This document shows positions 33,621-45,453 of a stretch of 64,000 nt of DNA, piece after piece (the first letter of the stretch is position 1; every line of letters starts with the position of its first letter). Origin of the DNA: Fallopia convolvulus (Eukaryota > Streptophyta > Magnoliopsida > Caryophyllales > Polygonaceae); assembly GCA_964016875.1 (NCBI GenBank), contig OZ024724.1, forward strand, positions 45,809,820 to 45,873,819, given 5' to 3'. The translations under genes were made by a program, and so were the position numbers. Below the pieces are notes generated by a model. The model was not told the DNA's origin. It ran no database searches and worked only from the letters and a program-made list of their open reading frames with translations.

Positions 33621-35724
33621 TTAGTTTAGAGTTATCATCCCTAGAAACATTCGAAAACGCTGGTAGGGACGTCTGTCTAAAGCTTTGGTGAGAATGTCCG
33701 CAATTTGCTCTTCAGTTCTACAGTGTTCCATCGAGATGTTCCTATTTTCAACATTGTCACGTAGAAAGTGATGCCTTATATCAATATGCTTAGTTCTAGA
33801 ATGATGCACAGGATTTTTGGAAATGTTTATGGCGCTAGTGTTATCACATAGTATGGGAACTGGGCCAAAAGACATACCGTAATCCTGGAGTTGTGACTTA
33901 AGCCATAGAACTTGGGAACAACAAGATGCGGCAGCCACATATTCTGCTTCAGCTGTGGAGAGTGCCACTGAGTTTTGCTTTTTAGATCCCCATGAAACTA
34001 AGCATGACCCTAGGAACTGGGCCATTCCAGATGTGCTCTTTCTATCAACCAGGTGCCCTGCAAAGTCCGCATCTGTGTATGCAATGAGCTCAAGGGAACT
34101 GTTCCTTGGATACCAGAGGCACAAGTTATCGTTCCCTTTGAGATACCTGAAAATTCTCTTCACCTCTTTCAGGTGTGATTCCATAGGGTTAGCTTGAAAA
34201 CGTGCACAAAGACATACGGAGAACATGATATCAGGTCTACTAGCTGTCAAGTAGAGAAGGGACCCGATCATACCTCGATAGTTTCGTTGGTCCAAACTAA
34301 TACCTGTTTCATCCGCATTGAGCCTTGAATTTGGTGAGATGGGAGTGTCAATGGGCTTGGAGTTTTCCATCCCATACTTCACGAGCATTTCCTTGATGTA
34401 TTTCTGTTGATGAATCTTTGTTCCCTCCTTGGTTTGGGATATTTGAAGTCCCAGGAAGAACGTGAGTTCCCCAATGAGACTCATTTCAAACTCACTGCTC
34501 ATGAGGTCCTTAAATTTCTCTACAAGAGTTTCGTTAGTTGCTCCAAACACAATGTCATCAACATATCCTTGCACATTCAAAATGTCTTTAGACTCTTTCT
34601 TTAAAAACAAAGTCTTGTCTATGGAACCGCGAAGGTATCCATGGGACAAGAGGAATTGAGCAAACCTGTCATACCAAGCTCTGGGAGCTTGTTTGAGTCT
34701 GTAGAGGGCCCTCTCCAGGAAATAGACATGGTTGGGTAACTTCTCATCTTCGAATCCTGGAGGTTGGGCCACATACACTTCTTCCTTGAGATATCCATTG
34801 AGGAAGGCTGTTTTCACATCCATTTGATAAAGCTTGAATCCTTTGTGAGCAGCATAGGCAATTAGAAGTCGGATGGCCTCGATCCTGGCAACCGGTGCGA
34901 AGGTCTCATCGTAGTCGATTCGTTCCTCTTGCCTGTAGCCTTGTGCCACTAGCCTAGCCTTGTTCCTTGCTACAGCCCCAGTATCATCGAGCTTGTTCCT
35001 AAAGACCCATCGAGTTCCTATGATGTTCTTGTTTTTGGGCCTAGGAACTAGCTTCCAAACTTTCTTCCTCTCGAATTGGTGGAGTTCCTCTTGCATGGCT
35101 TAAATCCAATCTGGGTCCTTCAAAGCTTCTTTGATATTTTTGGGTTCCACCATGGAAACAAACACGTTAAAAGCACAAAAATTATTGAGAGAGGAACGAG
35201 TTTGTACACCGTTATCATAAGGGGAGATGATGTTCTCAATGGGGTGGTCCTTCCTTTGTTGAAAGGTTCTTGTGTGAGTGGGTTCCCTTGCATGTGTGTC
35301 ATCTTCAGTTTTTGTTTCTTTGTCATGGGAACACTCATCTTCAGCTTCTTCATTTGATGTTTCTTTAGAGATTTCTGGCAAGTTCCCTCTTTGTTCCCCT
35401 TGAATACTGGATTCTGGCAGGGTATTGTCTTGGGGGACAACAGAGTTGTTCCCTGAAGAGGGAACCTCGAGAGAGTTGGAGGTGTCTTGTAGTTCTTCTG
35501 AGGAGGGAGCCTCGAGGGAGATTTGATCAGTGAGAGTTGGATCTCCGTCGTTGTTCCTTGGTGGTGGGATGTTGCTTGCACTTGAATAGTCTTCATCCCT
35601 TTTCCTTGGCTCATCATCGTCATCATCATCGTCTTTTTGCCTGACTAGCTTGAACAGAGTTCCCTTCCCTTGGGTCTCTGTTCCCATTTTTACAGACTTT
35701 TCGTTGAAGACGACATGAAAGAAC
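33621..35724 (-). pseudogene. pol: Element S pol: integrase end, reverse transcriptase and RNase H, one in-frame TAA
   Basis: The minus frame enters from truncated LTR sequence at 35724. The integrase tail (FFHVVFNEKSVKMG) and an acidic low-complexity linker end at TAA 35102-35100, four residues before the RT domain start at MQEELHQFERKKVW (35096). From there 491 codons are open: RT motifs KLYQMDVKTAFLNG and catalytic YVDDIVFG, connection, and RNase H motifs AYTDADFAG, ALSTAEAEY and KHIDIRHHFLRD. Copia RT copies RNA to cDNA and RNase H removes the template. Everything upstream (gag, protease, integrase core) is deleted. Confidence 0.88.
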
Positions 35725-36701
35725 GCGGAAGTAAACAATCGCAAGTAATAAAGACAGTAAAGAACGCAGTTCCTTTATAAAGGAACCCCACTACAACCAA
35801 CTAGTTGTATGGGTAAACCTCTACCTCCGCTTGGAGGATTTTGAATGACTTTCTTATATTAATTGCTTTGTTCCTTAGTTACACAGCCGGATTCACACTT
35901 CTCTGTTCCTACAAGTTCTTCCTAACTCTAGCAACACTAGCAAATCCTCTCAACTGAGTTCCTAAGCTCACAACAGCAAAATACAAATAAGTCAAACCTT
36001 ACACCGACTTCTCAGTTCCCTTGTCCTTGGGAACTTCGGCTTCATCGTCGTTGAGATCACACACTCGCCGGCGGGGACTTCTCTTCCTTTTCTTTCTTTT
36101 TCTCAGATGTGGGTGTTTGAGAGTTCTGGGAGAAGTACTCAATCCGAGTACTATTCATTTGGCTTTATAGTCTAGTGAGCTTGGGCAGTCACATCTTTCG
36201 TTTGTGTCCAAAATGTCCTTTGCTTGATGCCCAAGTTGTACTTTCTTCACATGTGACTTTGGTCAACTTCTTGGATCAATCGGACCGTTGGATGAAGCGT
36301 GACAGTCTGATCCTCAGACTGTTCCTTCGGGCTGTCTGAGACAGAATCCCGCGATCTGCGCTGAACGGTCGTTGTCCTCACATGTGAGTTCCCATGTCAT
36401 GGGAACTTTCTTCTTCAGAGTTCCCTTGATGGAAACTCTTCATCGTTGTAAGCTTGTGTTCTCTTGATGGAGTTCCCACTTCATGGGAACTTTCCTCTTC
36501 AGAGTTCCCTTGATGGAAACTCTGCATTGTGGCCTGCTGTAGCTTTTGGTCATTCATAGGAGTTCTTGGTTGTACCTGTGTTCCTTAGAAATACTTGAAC
36601 AAACCACATTAGTTCCCTATGGTGTTTGTCATTATCAAAACTCGGAGAATGATATCGTTGATCCGTTGTTTAGAACCAGAGGTCCCAACAACGTCCCAAC
36701 A
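35725..36701 (-). repeat. Element S 5' LTR, lacking its last 62 bp
   Basis: Matches 29109-30085 over 977 bp. The missing 62 bp are the 3' end of the LTR as transcribed, next to the lost PBS. The deletion joins LTR sequence (GCGGAAGTAAAC) directly to the integrase tail. Confidence 0.88.
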
Positions 36702-37864
36702 ATAAGCTTGCATCAGCATCCTAATTCTCCACCGTTGTGGACCAAACACACAACAAAAATCATGAGGTCTTTTTAGGGGATGAAATGGGGCCAAGGTAAA
36801 GAGAAATTTGGAAGGGATTATATTTAGTCATGTAGTGCTAAATCCGGGATAAAGAACTAATCCTAAACCCAAACTTTTACAGTTCCTTTTAATACTACTC
36901 CCAAACTTTTATCATCAACTCCTCACATTCTTATTTAAGCACTTTGTTTCTTTCCTTTTTTTTCTTCTCTTGTTCTTGCCTCTTTTTCCAACTCTTTTAC
37001 ACTTATAAGAAGGTTACTAACCTTTCAAGATCTATTTTTCTTTCTTTTGCACTAATTTTTCACCTTCATTTTTTCACTTTGCACACTAGAGTTGTATTTC
37101 CTCTTTTCCACCTTTTCTTTTCAACCTCCCACATACTTATATCAAACTCACACAAAACAACCAACCTAAAGTCCTAAATCCCGGATGGGTCAAGCTTATT
37201 AGGCTAGGGATCATTTTGTGGAGCTATAAAAAAATGCTTAAAGCTTAAGGAAATGGGGTGTCAAAACATGGATCTTGTAACGTAGGAAGGGAAATAAAAG
37301 ACTATAAAGAAACATTGCCTCAATCATCTTAAAGTCATGCATTGAATCATATAAAGCAGCCTTGAAAAAGAGTCTAACCGCAAGTTTTAGATCTAGAAAA
37401 TCATGGTGATACACTCAAGAATAAGAGAACAATATAATCAATGAAAGGCCAAAAATCTCACACGACAAATTTTGTCTACAACTTTAGAATAAATCTAAAA
37501 CTCAAGCTATTATACATGCTCAATCCTATAGTCAAAGTAATCAATCAAAGATCATGCTCATATCACATAAACTTCAACAAATCATGCAAATCATGGGTTC
37601 GGACTCATACTTAACTTAGAAACACAAGAGTTATAAAACAATGGGAAAATAAGAACCTAAATGCAATATTTTTGTATTTTTTCAAAATTTTCTATTTTTT
37701 TCATTTTTTCAGGATTTTAATCAATGCATGGAAAAATTTAAACACGCCTAATCTAATGCATCTATATGAAATGAAAAAGTAATTATCTTCCCCCATGCTT
37801 AAAACATACTTTGTCCCCAAAGTAAAGTAACAAGTAAAGGAAAGAGAAAAACTCACAAAGATAT
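36702..37864 (-). other. Element C 3' non-coding region, part nearer the ORF
   Basis: Continues 28768-29046 across S. It shares boxes with A, B and D (AAGCTTGACCCATCCGGGAT at 37197-37178, and CCATGCTTAAAACATACTTTGTCCCC at 37793-37818 read on plus). No gene is visible. It holds pyrimidine-rich stretches on the plus strand at 36940-37140. Confidence 0.6.
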
Positions 37865-39409
37865 CTAGTTGTCAGGGTAGTGCGGCGGGTAATCCTGTGG
37901 TGGTGGCAGTGGTGGATACCCTGTAGGAGGTGGTTGGTAAGTCGGATACTGAGGATATGGAGGAGCTGAAAAACTGTAATGAGGGCAATACTGGTGTGGG
38001 GGATAGCCAGTCGAACTCCATCCATCTAATCGAGCATTGAGCAATCTAAATTGCTCATCCTAGCATGCCTGGAACGATGTGAAGCGCTCATCCACATAAC
38101 CCCTCATGCTCTCATAACTCTGATCAATGTGAGATGACATGTCCTTGTACCTCTATTCACTATCCAACTGCATCTGTGTCATCATCTCCATCATTTGAGT
38201 AAATTGCGAAGAAGATGGTTGAGTGCCACTCCCAGAAGGCAAAGATGTATTAAACTGTTGTTCTTCCTCCTCCTCATTAGATTCTTCTTCTTCCCCCTCA
38301 GCCATCACAAAAGCTTCATCATCTCTTACTTCTTCTTCTTCTTCTACTTCTACTTCTTGGGCTCTAGCTTGAGCTTTAATCTATCCTCGAGTAGGGCCTT
38401 TAACATCACTCAAATCCTAATCTCCTTTCACAACTTTTAGTAACCAATTTTTTGGATCATCCCCAACTTTAACTCTTCTCACATTAGGAAGCTTTAAGAC
38501 CTTTTTAGTGCTCCCAATTGCCCAGTAAAAAGTGTTTTTGTACTTGAACAAAGTACCCATCCTACTGAACATAGTGAAGTCCATAGACAGTGGTGGAATG
38601 TCAACAACTCGCCTGTTAAGATCAACTCAAAAGTATTTGGCCAAATGAATCACAATCCCACCAATGCAGATGGCTCCACCACCATTGTTCCCAACATGAA
38701 ACAGATGGTGCATGAGCATGGCACCTAAATGGATCTTTCTCTTCTTCAAACAAGTAGCCAAGACAACCACATCCTTCCTTGAGCAATTGTTTCCACCATC
38801 ACCCCTCCCATTAATAGTACTAGAAATGAATCTTTGGAAGATTCTAATGGCAGGGTGATTGATGGGAGAAGCTTTCTCCCTTGTGGCCTCATAAGTTGTT
38901 TTCCCAAAGATGGACTCCCAGAATTGAATATTATCCCACCAAGCTCCGCTTTCATTCATTATAAGATCACCACTGCTCAAGTTGTGAAAACCAAAAGCAT
39001 TATTGACTTGTTTCAAAGTCATTTTCCTTCTTGTGCCTCCTAAAAGAAATTTACACTCTCCTTCACCTCGAAAATCAATTTCCAATGAGCTCAAAAACTC
39101 AAGTGTCAATCCCTTGAAAGTAGGCTCAGCCAGCATAAAAAATTGTTGCATCCCACAAAAATCAGTTATCTCCCTTAGAAGATCAGACAATCCTAAAGCA
39201 TCCATCAAATCCCAATCAACGAACCTTGTGGCTCTCCACTCTCGTCCTTTCAAATGATCAAATCTATCCCCGTGGTTAACCGTGTTCAAATGAATACCAA
39301 AACCCTCAGTGGTGAGCTCTCCCTCCACAGCAGGAGGAACCAAATGCACACCCTGACTAGCAGCCCAAGATGTTGACGCTTCATCACCCCTAATTCTTTT
39401 TCGACCCAT
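37865..39409 (-). pseudogene. Element C post-pol (env-position) ORF, Athila ORF1-like, four stops
   Basis: One minus frame from ATG 39409 (MGRKRIRGDEAS) to TAG 37867-37865, interrupted by TGA near 38627 and three further stops downstream. The first 260 codons are clean and show the family core: FKGLTLEFLSSLEIDF, GGTRRKMTLKQVNNAFGF, INHPAIRIFQRFIS, GRGDGGNNCSRKDV. Then come a second globular part, an acidic Glu-rich run (about 38280-38350), a coiled-coil-like segment (YVDERFTSFQACQDEQFRLL) and a Pro/Tyr-rich tail (PQYPTYQPPPTGYPPLPPP). No membrane segment. It is the best preserved N-terminal half of this family in the window. An acceptor-like TTGTTTAG lies 23-30 nt before the ATG. Confidence 0.78.
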
Positions 39410-39710
39410 GAATATAGAAATTTAACAATTACCTAAACAATCACCACAAGAACAAACCAAGCACAATTTTTGTTGTCCCGAAAAGGAAAACCACAACAAT
39501 ATATATATATAGTTAAGCAAGTAAATCACTCAAACACTCTCTTCGCCCACTACCTAGAATAAATTAATCAATTTTAATCAATAATTCTAGGTTGAATCTT
39601 GAAATCTCAACAAAAGCTCAAATAAAACACGAATCTAGGCTAGAAACATGGAATAAACGAACTTTTGTGAAGGATTTAAGCACAAATTCGACCCTAAAGC
39701 ATGCAAAGAA
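39410..39710 (-). other. Element C leader remnant upstream of the post-pol ORF
   Basis: Corresponds to 4150-4506 of A, including a probable leader-intron end. A TATATATATATA run lies at 39501-39512. It is joined at 39710/39711 directly to LTR sequence by the deletion that removed gag and pol. Confidence 0.5.
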
Positions 39711-40393
39711 TTTTAAATATCTCTTAAAACTACTAAAGATATCCAAGGAAACAAATCCTCATAAGCCATACCCAAGACACACGTCGAAATCCATAAAACC
39801 AAGCCCAAAACTAAGGCCAAATCTCGGCCCAAAACATCTCTGCGTAGAAAGCCAATTGCGCGGCTTGACCTCCAAAAGCAAGACCGCGCTTTCACATGCT
39901 ACCCCGTGCTTTCACCCTCGGTTCAGCATTCAGGTGACACTTTAGAGGCAGTTTTGACCCCCTTGCAGTTGGAATTTGGACTCGGAGTAAAAGTATGAAT
40001 TGTAGTTATTTGAATTTGCTTTCCAATGATAACAAACTCAACTCCATCAGACCACTATAGCTCTGAAACCAAGCATTGCAAGATAGAGGTGTCCAAACAA
40101 GACTTCAATGCATGACCCGGATTTAAGCGTTTTTTATCCCACAACCTCTTGGGCCTTAGCTCTTTCAATCTTCACTTGAACCCCTCTAAGCTTCATCAAA
40201 CTACACCATAGTCCTCTAATATCCGTCTCGTCCATGCTTGTTTACCTAAAGATCTGCAAAACCGAACAAAACAAGTGCAAAACCCGAATTTCCTTGAAAA
40301 CCTAAAAGCCTAAGAAGTAGACTAAATTAAGCTAAAACCATTCAATATAAACATAAATATGCATCCTAAACACTACCTAAATGCAAGTTATCA
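39711..40393 (-). repeat. Element C 5' LTR remnant (first 683 bp)
   Basis: Pairs with 28090-28767 and ends (minus start) TGATAACTTGCATTTAGG at 40393, followed by the target duplication AAGAT. Confidence 0.85.
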
Positions 40394-42234
40394 AAGATAT
40401 AAGATGGAAGATTCACCTGGAGCAAACATTTGACTTGGAGAGTCCAAAATAGGAGATCTTGGTATTAAAAGAAAGATTGATGTACAATAAGATAAGGAAC
40501 TAAGATAATGATTACATTAGGATGTTTATGCTACACTTATAGTAGTCATTCACTAGACGAGTAACGGAGTACAAAGACCGCTCATGACACTATTGTTGGG
40601 AAGTATATATAGTTGGTATGGCTAGTTAGTTCTATAACGTCAGACTTTCCAAAGATTAAAGTTGATTTCAGAATCAGACAAGGAGGTTATCAGTACTTAC
40701 TTCCCAAAAATAGAAACGGAAAAAAAAAGCAATGGAGATGTATGTTTGAATGCTTTAATCATGAACATGTTGTTTTATGATGTAGTAGATGAACTGACAA
40801 AGATTGCATGTTCCTCCAATAAAAGAATCACACCGAATGGCATACTTGTACTATTTGGGAAGATATTAAGGAGAATGTTTTAAGTGTTGATGACATTATA
40901 TTGATAAGGGTGGTTATTTCACAACAAAATTTTTGCCTCGAGTTTAAAAGGACTTGGAAGGGAAACTTAATCGTGACGAAGGATAATCATCAATTAGTGG
41001 ACGAATAGAAAGGATGATAAAAACGCTTGAGAACATTCTGAGAACTTGTATGTTGGATGGAGGAGGAATTTGGTTTGAGCATTTGGAGTTGATAGAGATT
41101 GTGTACCATGTTAGCAACACTCTTATATTCAGATGGATCCTTATGAGACGTCGTACGTGTGGGAATGTCGAACACCAGTATGTTGGGATTACCCTTTAGA
41201 TAGGATGGGTGAAAGGGATCAAGTGATTCGGGAGAGCCGTAATAAGGTGGTGTTGATTAAAGAGTGGAGGTTAGTTGTGTAGAATCGTCAAAAGTCATAT
41301 GGCGACAAGCGAGGTCGACCTTTGGAGTTTGAAGTATAAACTTATGTGTGGTTGAGACTTGAGAGTACTCCTTACTAAGGAGTAAGGAAATTTGGAATTA
41401 AGGGGAAGTTGAGTCCTTGTTGCATCGGGCCTTTTGAGATATTGGAGAGAATATAGGAGATGTCATGCCGCTTAGGATTGCCTTCCGCTTTGGAAGGAGT
41501 TCATCCGAGGTTTCACGTATTATAGTTACGATAGTACATCTCGGACCCAAACCATAAGTTTGACTATGAGGAACTGAAGGTTGAGCTAGATCATGCCCTC
41601 GTCGAGCAATCAATAGTGAATTTGGATCTTCGATTTTTAATCTTCTAGTGAGGAAATTTTGAAACAAGGAGATTTCGTTGTTATTAATTCAAGGATTCCG
41701 TCGAAAAGCTGAAGAGGCAATTTGGGAGAGCGAGATAAGCTTTTAGGAGGATTATCCAGAATTATACCCTATCTTGATAGCATCTTTGGGATGGTTGGTT
41801 TGTTCTTTATGTCAAGTGTGCACGATATTGGATCTTTGGTCGGCTTCCTAGTGTAACTTTTGAGATTGGTAATGTAGATTTGTTTGATTGAATTAGTGAT
41901 TCGAAACGATTGCGTAGTGTGGTAGATTCAGACACGTGGTGTGGTTGACTTGTTTTGCACTTGAATGATTTAGTGAACTTTGTGATTTGGGTATATAGAT
42001 ATGTTTGATTTCGTGTGTGATGATGTGTTTGACTATGGAATATGTGTGTAAGCTTTAGTTGTTTAGTACAAGAAGGTGTGTTTAATTTTAGTAAGTTGTT
42101 TCTCCTATCACGGTTCGAGGACGAACCTATTATTAGGAGGATATATATGTAAAACCTCAAATAAGTTCTTAGTGACTTCATTCATTACTAAGTTTCGGGG
42201 ACGAATCTTTCTTAAGTGGGGGGGGGGGGGTAAA
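40394..42234 (+). mobile_element. T1 chromovirus-like remnant, right internal part: integrase end and chromodomain-like tail
   Basis: Decayed plus-strand coding sequence without an intact frame. Around 41130-41170 the conserved integrase stretch ECRTPVCWD is readable, around 41400-41540 GPFEILERI and the GVHPRFHV block, then YISDPNHKFDYEEL. Near 41700-41770 the WES...YPELY end of a chromodomain-type tail is seen. This order is typical of Tekay/Del chromoviruses, whose chromodomain directs integration to heterochromatin. A purine run with 13 G (42218-42230) precedes the LTR. The segment 40400-41000 matches nothing I recognise. Confidence 0.65.
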
Positions 42235-43169
42235 TGGAATACCCGGATTTCTAGTTTAGCAAACATTGGAAAATCTCGTCAGTCCACTGCTCCTTCTGAG
42301 AGTTCTTAATGTAAAATATTCGGGATTTGTTTTCCTCTTGAGCTCTTTTACTTGATTCCTTTTCTATTCTCCTTCCTTGGGCCTAGCCGTCTAGTTCCTT
42401 CTACAACCCAACTTTCTATTTCTTTTCTTCTTTTCCCTCCTCCTTCCTAATTTCTTTATGCAACCGTTTCTTTCTTTTCTACCTACCCTACCTGACATCT
42501 TCAAGCCGCAGCTTTTAATCAGACTCGACTTTCTCCGCGAGTCCTCATCCGTTTTTCTGGCACCGGCAAACATCCATGGGAGCCACTACAACCAGCAAAC
42601 GCCATCCTTACAGTTGTCGCCTCCTCTGTCTTCTTCTCGGTTCGATCTCACGTCACCGGTTCGATCACGCCTCCTTTTATTCACTGATTAGTTGTTAACG
42701 ACTCTAGTAGGCCATGAATCCCTTCTTTCCCTCCCTTCTTATCATCACATATCTGATTTCTGGTAACGTCTCTTTTGGAAACAAAACAAGCAACCTCCTT
42801 TCCTTTGTCAACGGTAGCAAAAACTCGAGTCTCTAATGTCGCCGACTAGTCAAATGCGAGGGCTACTAGTTGTGGTAACCGGTGAGCATTCTCTCCCTTA
42901 CTCTCTGTTTGGTTTTGGAGAGTGTTCATGGGATTGGTAGAATTTGTATAATTTGGTGTGAGGTTTTAGTTAATTTCGGCTATGTATGTGCTTAATTAGG
43001 TGGTGAATCAAGCTTAATGTGATTAGTTCTATTTGGATTTTGTGCATTAATTGATCAATCAATTTTCGGTGATTGGGTTTATTTAGTTGTTTTAGCAAGT
43101 CAAATTTAAGTAATACGTGGAATTTGGTTTTGTAATTCGATCGGTGTTAACCGCAGGAAGTGGAGTATA

Positions 43170-43947
43170 TTTTTTTTGGATAAGTTATTGCAACAACAAC
43201 AACAACCATGGCAAAAACTAGGCTACCAGCAAAAAGCAAAGCTAGCCTAAATCACCATCTACTAGATGGTGATCTTGAAACAACAACAACAAACCAAACC
43301 TAGGCATAACAAATTTTAAGACTTCAAAACTTCAAAACTTTAAAACTTCAAAACTTCAAAACTTCAAAACTTCAAAACTTCAAATCTTCAATCTTCAAAT
43401 ATGTAGATGTTGATATCCAAGAGCAAGAAGAAGGGAAAGAAAAAATCTTCCCCTTCAACAGAAGCCCAAGAACAGTACAAAGCTTGGCCATAAATCTCTC
43501 AAAAGAAGAGAAATCTATAGCGAAATGCCACCAGACCAAGAGGGCACACCAAAACACTTCAACTAAGAAAACCAAAGAAGAGAAGTCAATCCGGAAATCA
43601 ATCTGAGAAGGGGCAAAAGAGCAAGGAGCAAGATCAGATCCACAACAAAAATGGACCAACAACAAACCCGAACCTTAAAATTTCATTTGAGAAGTAAGAA
43701 AAGGGAAAAAAGAGAAGAACTAAGATTTACAGATGGAAGAGAAGGCATCTAATGGAGAAAATTGAAGCAAAATTTCCTAGAACGAGCGGTGAGGGAGAAG
43801 GGCGCCCGAGAGATTTTAGGGCCGGCTCCCTCTCCCCCTACACCACATTGATATCGGCAGCGGGATTGGAAAGGTTTTTTGGAGAGAGAAGAGAGCGGAT
43901 TTTAGGGGCGGCTTATTACTTGGCTATTTACAATGTTGATTGTTTGC
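43170..43947 (-). mobile_element. 778-bp non-LTR retroposon (LINE- or SINE-like), TSD GTGGAGTATA
   Basis: The 10-bp direct repeat GTGGAGTATA flanks it (43160-43169 and 43948-43957). On the minus strand it ends in a run of eight A (43177-43170), so it looks like a reverse-transcribed RNA. No terminal inverted repeats are present. Near the 3' end is an 11-bp perfect stem ATCACCATCTA/TAGATGGTGAT (43251-43273), and a 10-mer tandem run of ACTTCAAAAC lies at 43320-43385. An open minus frame of 97 codons (43665-43372) has no recognisable domain. Confidence 0.65.
43320..43392. repeat. Short tandem repeat, unit ACTTCAAAAC
   Basis: About seven near-perfect copies of a 10-bp unit inside the retroposon. 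Confidence 0.85.
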
Positions 43948-45453
43948 GTGGAGTATAGTTGAAAGATTATATACACACTATGTATGCATATAATTATTGT
44001 TTTCCCTTTTAATTCATGAATTCTAGTAAGTTGGTTAAGTAAGTTGTTTTTATTATTATTTTATTTTTGTAACTGGCTCATGTGTATATACATATGATAG
44101 TCTAGACTAGAATAAACAACGTAAGCAATTAGTTTATTAATTAGCTTAGATGCCATTTTTAATATGCTAAATTTTGGGTTGTGTGTGGGGTGTTTGATTG
44201 AATTGGTAGAGGTTCTTTTTAAATTGTTTCTAGTCGTTATGTTTCTTATATAATGGGAGTAATGTGATTCGAACCTTGTTTGAATTAAAATGTTGATAAA
44301 TATCTTGTCATTATTATTATTTAGGGATTTATAGAGTTCGAGTTGGTTGGATTATCTGTGCTTCGGATATTGCTTGGATCGAGGTAAGTTGATTGACAAC
44401 TTACTTAGTTAACCGTTTATAATATGCATGACAATTAATGTGCATTGTGTGTGAAGCATGTTTGTTTGGAAATATCCATGTTGTCTTATTTGCGAAAATG
44501 GTTTTCCGCTTTCGTTTAAACAATGACAAATATTTTGAATTACTATCGCTTGGTATATGATGTGCTGAAATTGGATATATAAAATGTTTTTCTTGAATAA
44601 TTAGTTTTCGAATGGTTTTCTCTGTGCTGGCGCGTAACCTGCACGACCATGTACGATGACGGTCGGTGGCGAAGAGGCGTCTAGGCATGGTCGTGTGTCG
44701 ACGGGGCCCTTTAAATTACTAAAATGTTTTGGCATGTGCTCTAGTGGAGGCTTGATCGGGGTTAGAAGGATGATATCTCGTGAGGAGTAGGAGGGCCCGC
44801 CTCTGCACCCGAGCGCAAGTGTGTAAGCGCCATAGTTTTGGAATACAATGGGACTAAATAGTAGTTTGAGTTTAGTTGTGGCTTGAGTATTGTTTGATTG
44901 TGCTGATGTGTGTGTAGTTGGCTGATCATATGTGTATTCAATGTCTTTTTATGTATTTTGTTTTGTTTGCTTTTCTTTTCTTTCCAATTACGCTTTTCTG
45001 TTTTAGTCTTTACATTTTGTGCATATTGATTTCTCGTATATTAGAATTGTTAGCTAACTCCTCGGGGAATTTCTTTCTAGGTTATATTTCAGGTGCGGGT
45101 GATGTCCCCAAGGTTGATGGCAAGTGCGATGGTGAAGTAGCTCGACTTGACGTGTTCTAGGATTCTGGGTAGTTAGGGTCATAGTATGTTGTTCGTGTTT
45201 GATTTTTGGTTGTTTAGTTGTTCGATTTCCCTTAGAGATTGAACAAAATTGGTGATTGTTGTGTTGGGAAATGTTGCATTCATGTTTTAAACTCCATAAT
45301 TTTGATAAGATCATAGTTGGATGTTTTCCTGTTTTTCTCGCCGTGTCTTTGTTGTAAGGTCCGAATGTTGAATTGATGTCCAAAACCAGCTTAAGAAGAC
45401 CCACGTGAGTTCTACTACCTATTAGCATCCCGGTTGAAAATCGGGGTGTTACA

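Larger units (their letters stand above)
29047..36701 (-). mobile_element. Element S, Sirevirus-type Ty1/copia, minus strand, TSD ATAAG
   Basis: ATAAG flanks both ends (29042-29046 and 36702-36706) and the LTR termini are TGTTGG and CCAACA. Minus-strand order: truncated 5' LTR, end of integrase, RT-RNase H, a long post-pol ORF, multiple polypurine tracts, 3' LTR. The end of the 5' LTR, PBS, gag, protease and most of integrase are missing, so it is not autonomous. Pol after integrase in copia order and a post-pol ORF are Sirevirus traits. LTRs differ at about 15-20 of 977 compared bases by eye. Confidence 0.88.
27199..40393 (-). mobile_element. Element C, Athila-type, minus strand, split by S, TSD AAGAT
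   Basis: AAGAT flanks both ends (27194-27198 and 40394-40398). On the plus strand the ends are TGATGAGG and GTTATCA, so on the minus strand the LTR runs TGATAAC...CCTCATCA. After removal of S (7,655 bp) about 5.5 kb remain: a full 3' LTR, 3' non-coding region, post-pol ORF, and a 5' LTR cut to its first 683 bp. PBS, gag and pol are deleted. It was inserted into T1 and later received S. Confidence 0.85.
42235..45453 (+). repeat. T1 3' LTR, about 3.2 kb including a nested retroposon
   Basis: Begins TGGAATACCCGG after the poly-G polypurine tract (a mutated TGTAACACCCGG) and ends ATCGGGGTGTTACA at 45453. It shares with the T3 LTR, in reverse, the block GTCGTGTGTCGACGGGGCCC (about 44690-44712 versus 59423-59445) and a donor-like GAGGTAAGTTG (44381). 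Right flank AACTT lies in tandem unit 3. Confidence 0.7.

Noticed and set aside
42218..42230. Run of 13 G as a possible G-quadruplex or assembly error
   Set aside because: Its place directly before the T1 LTR shows it is an expanded polypurine tract; length may still be a sequencing artefact.
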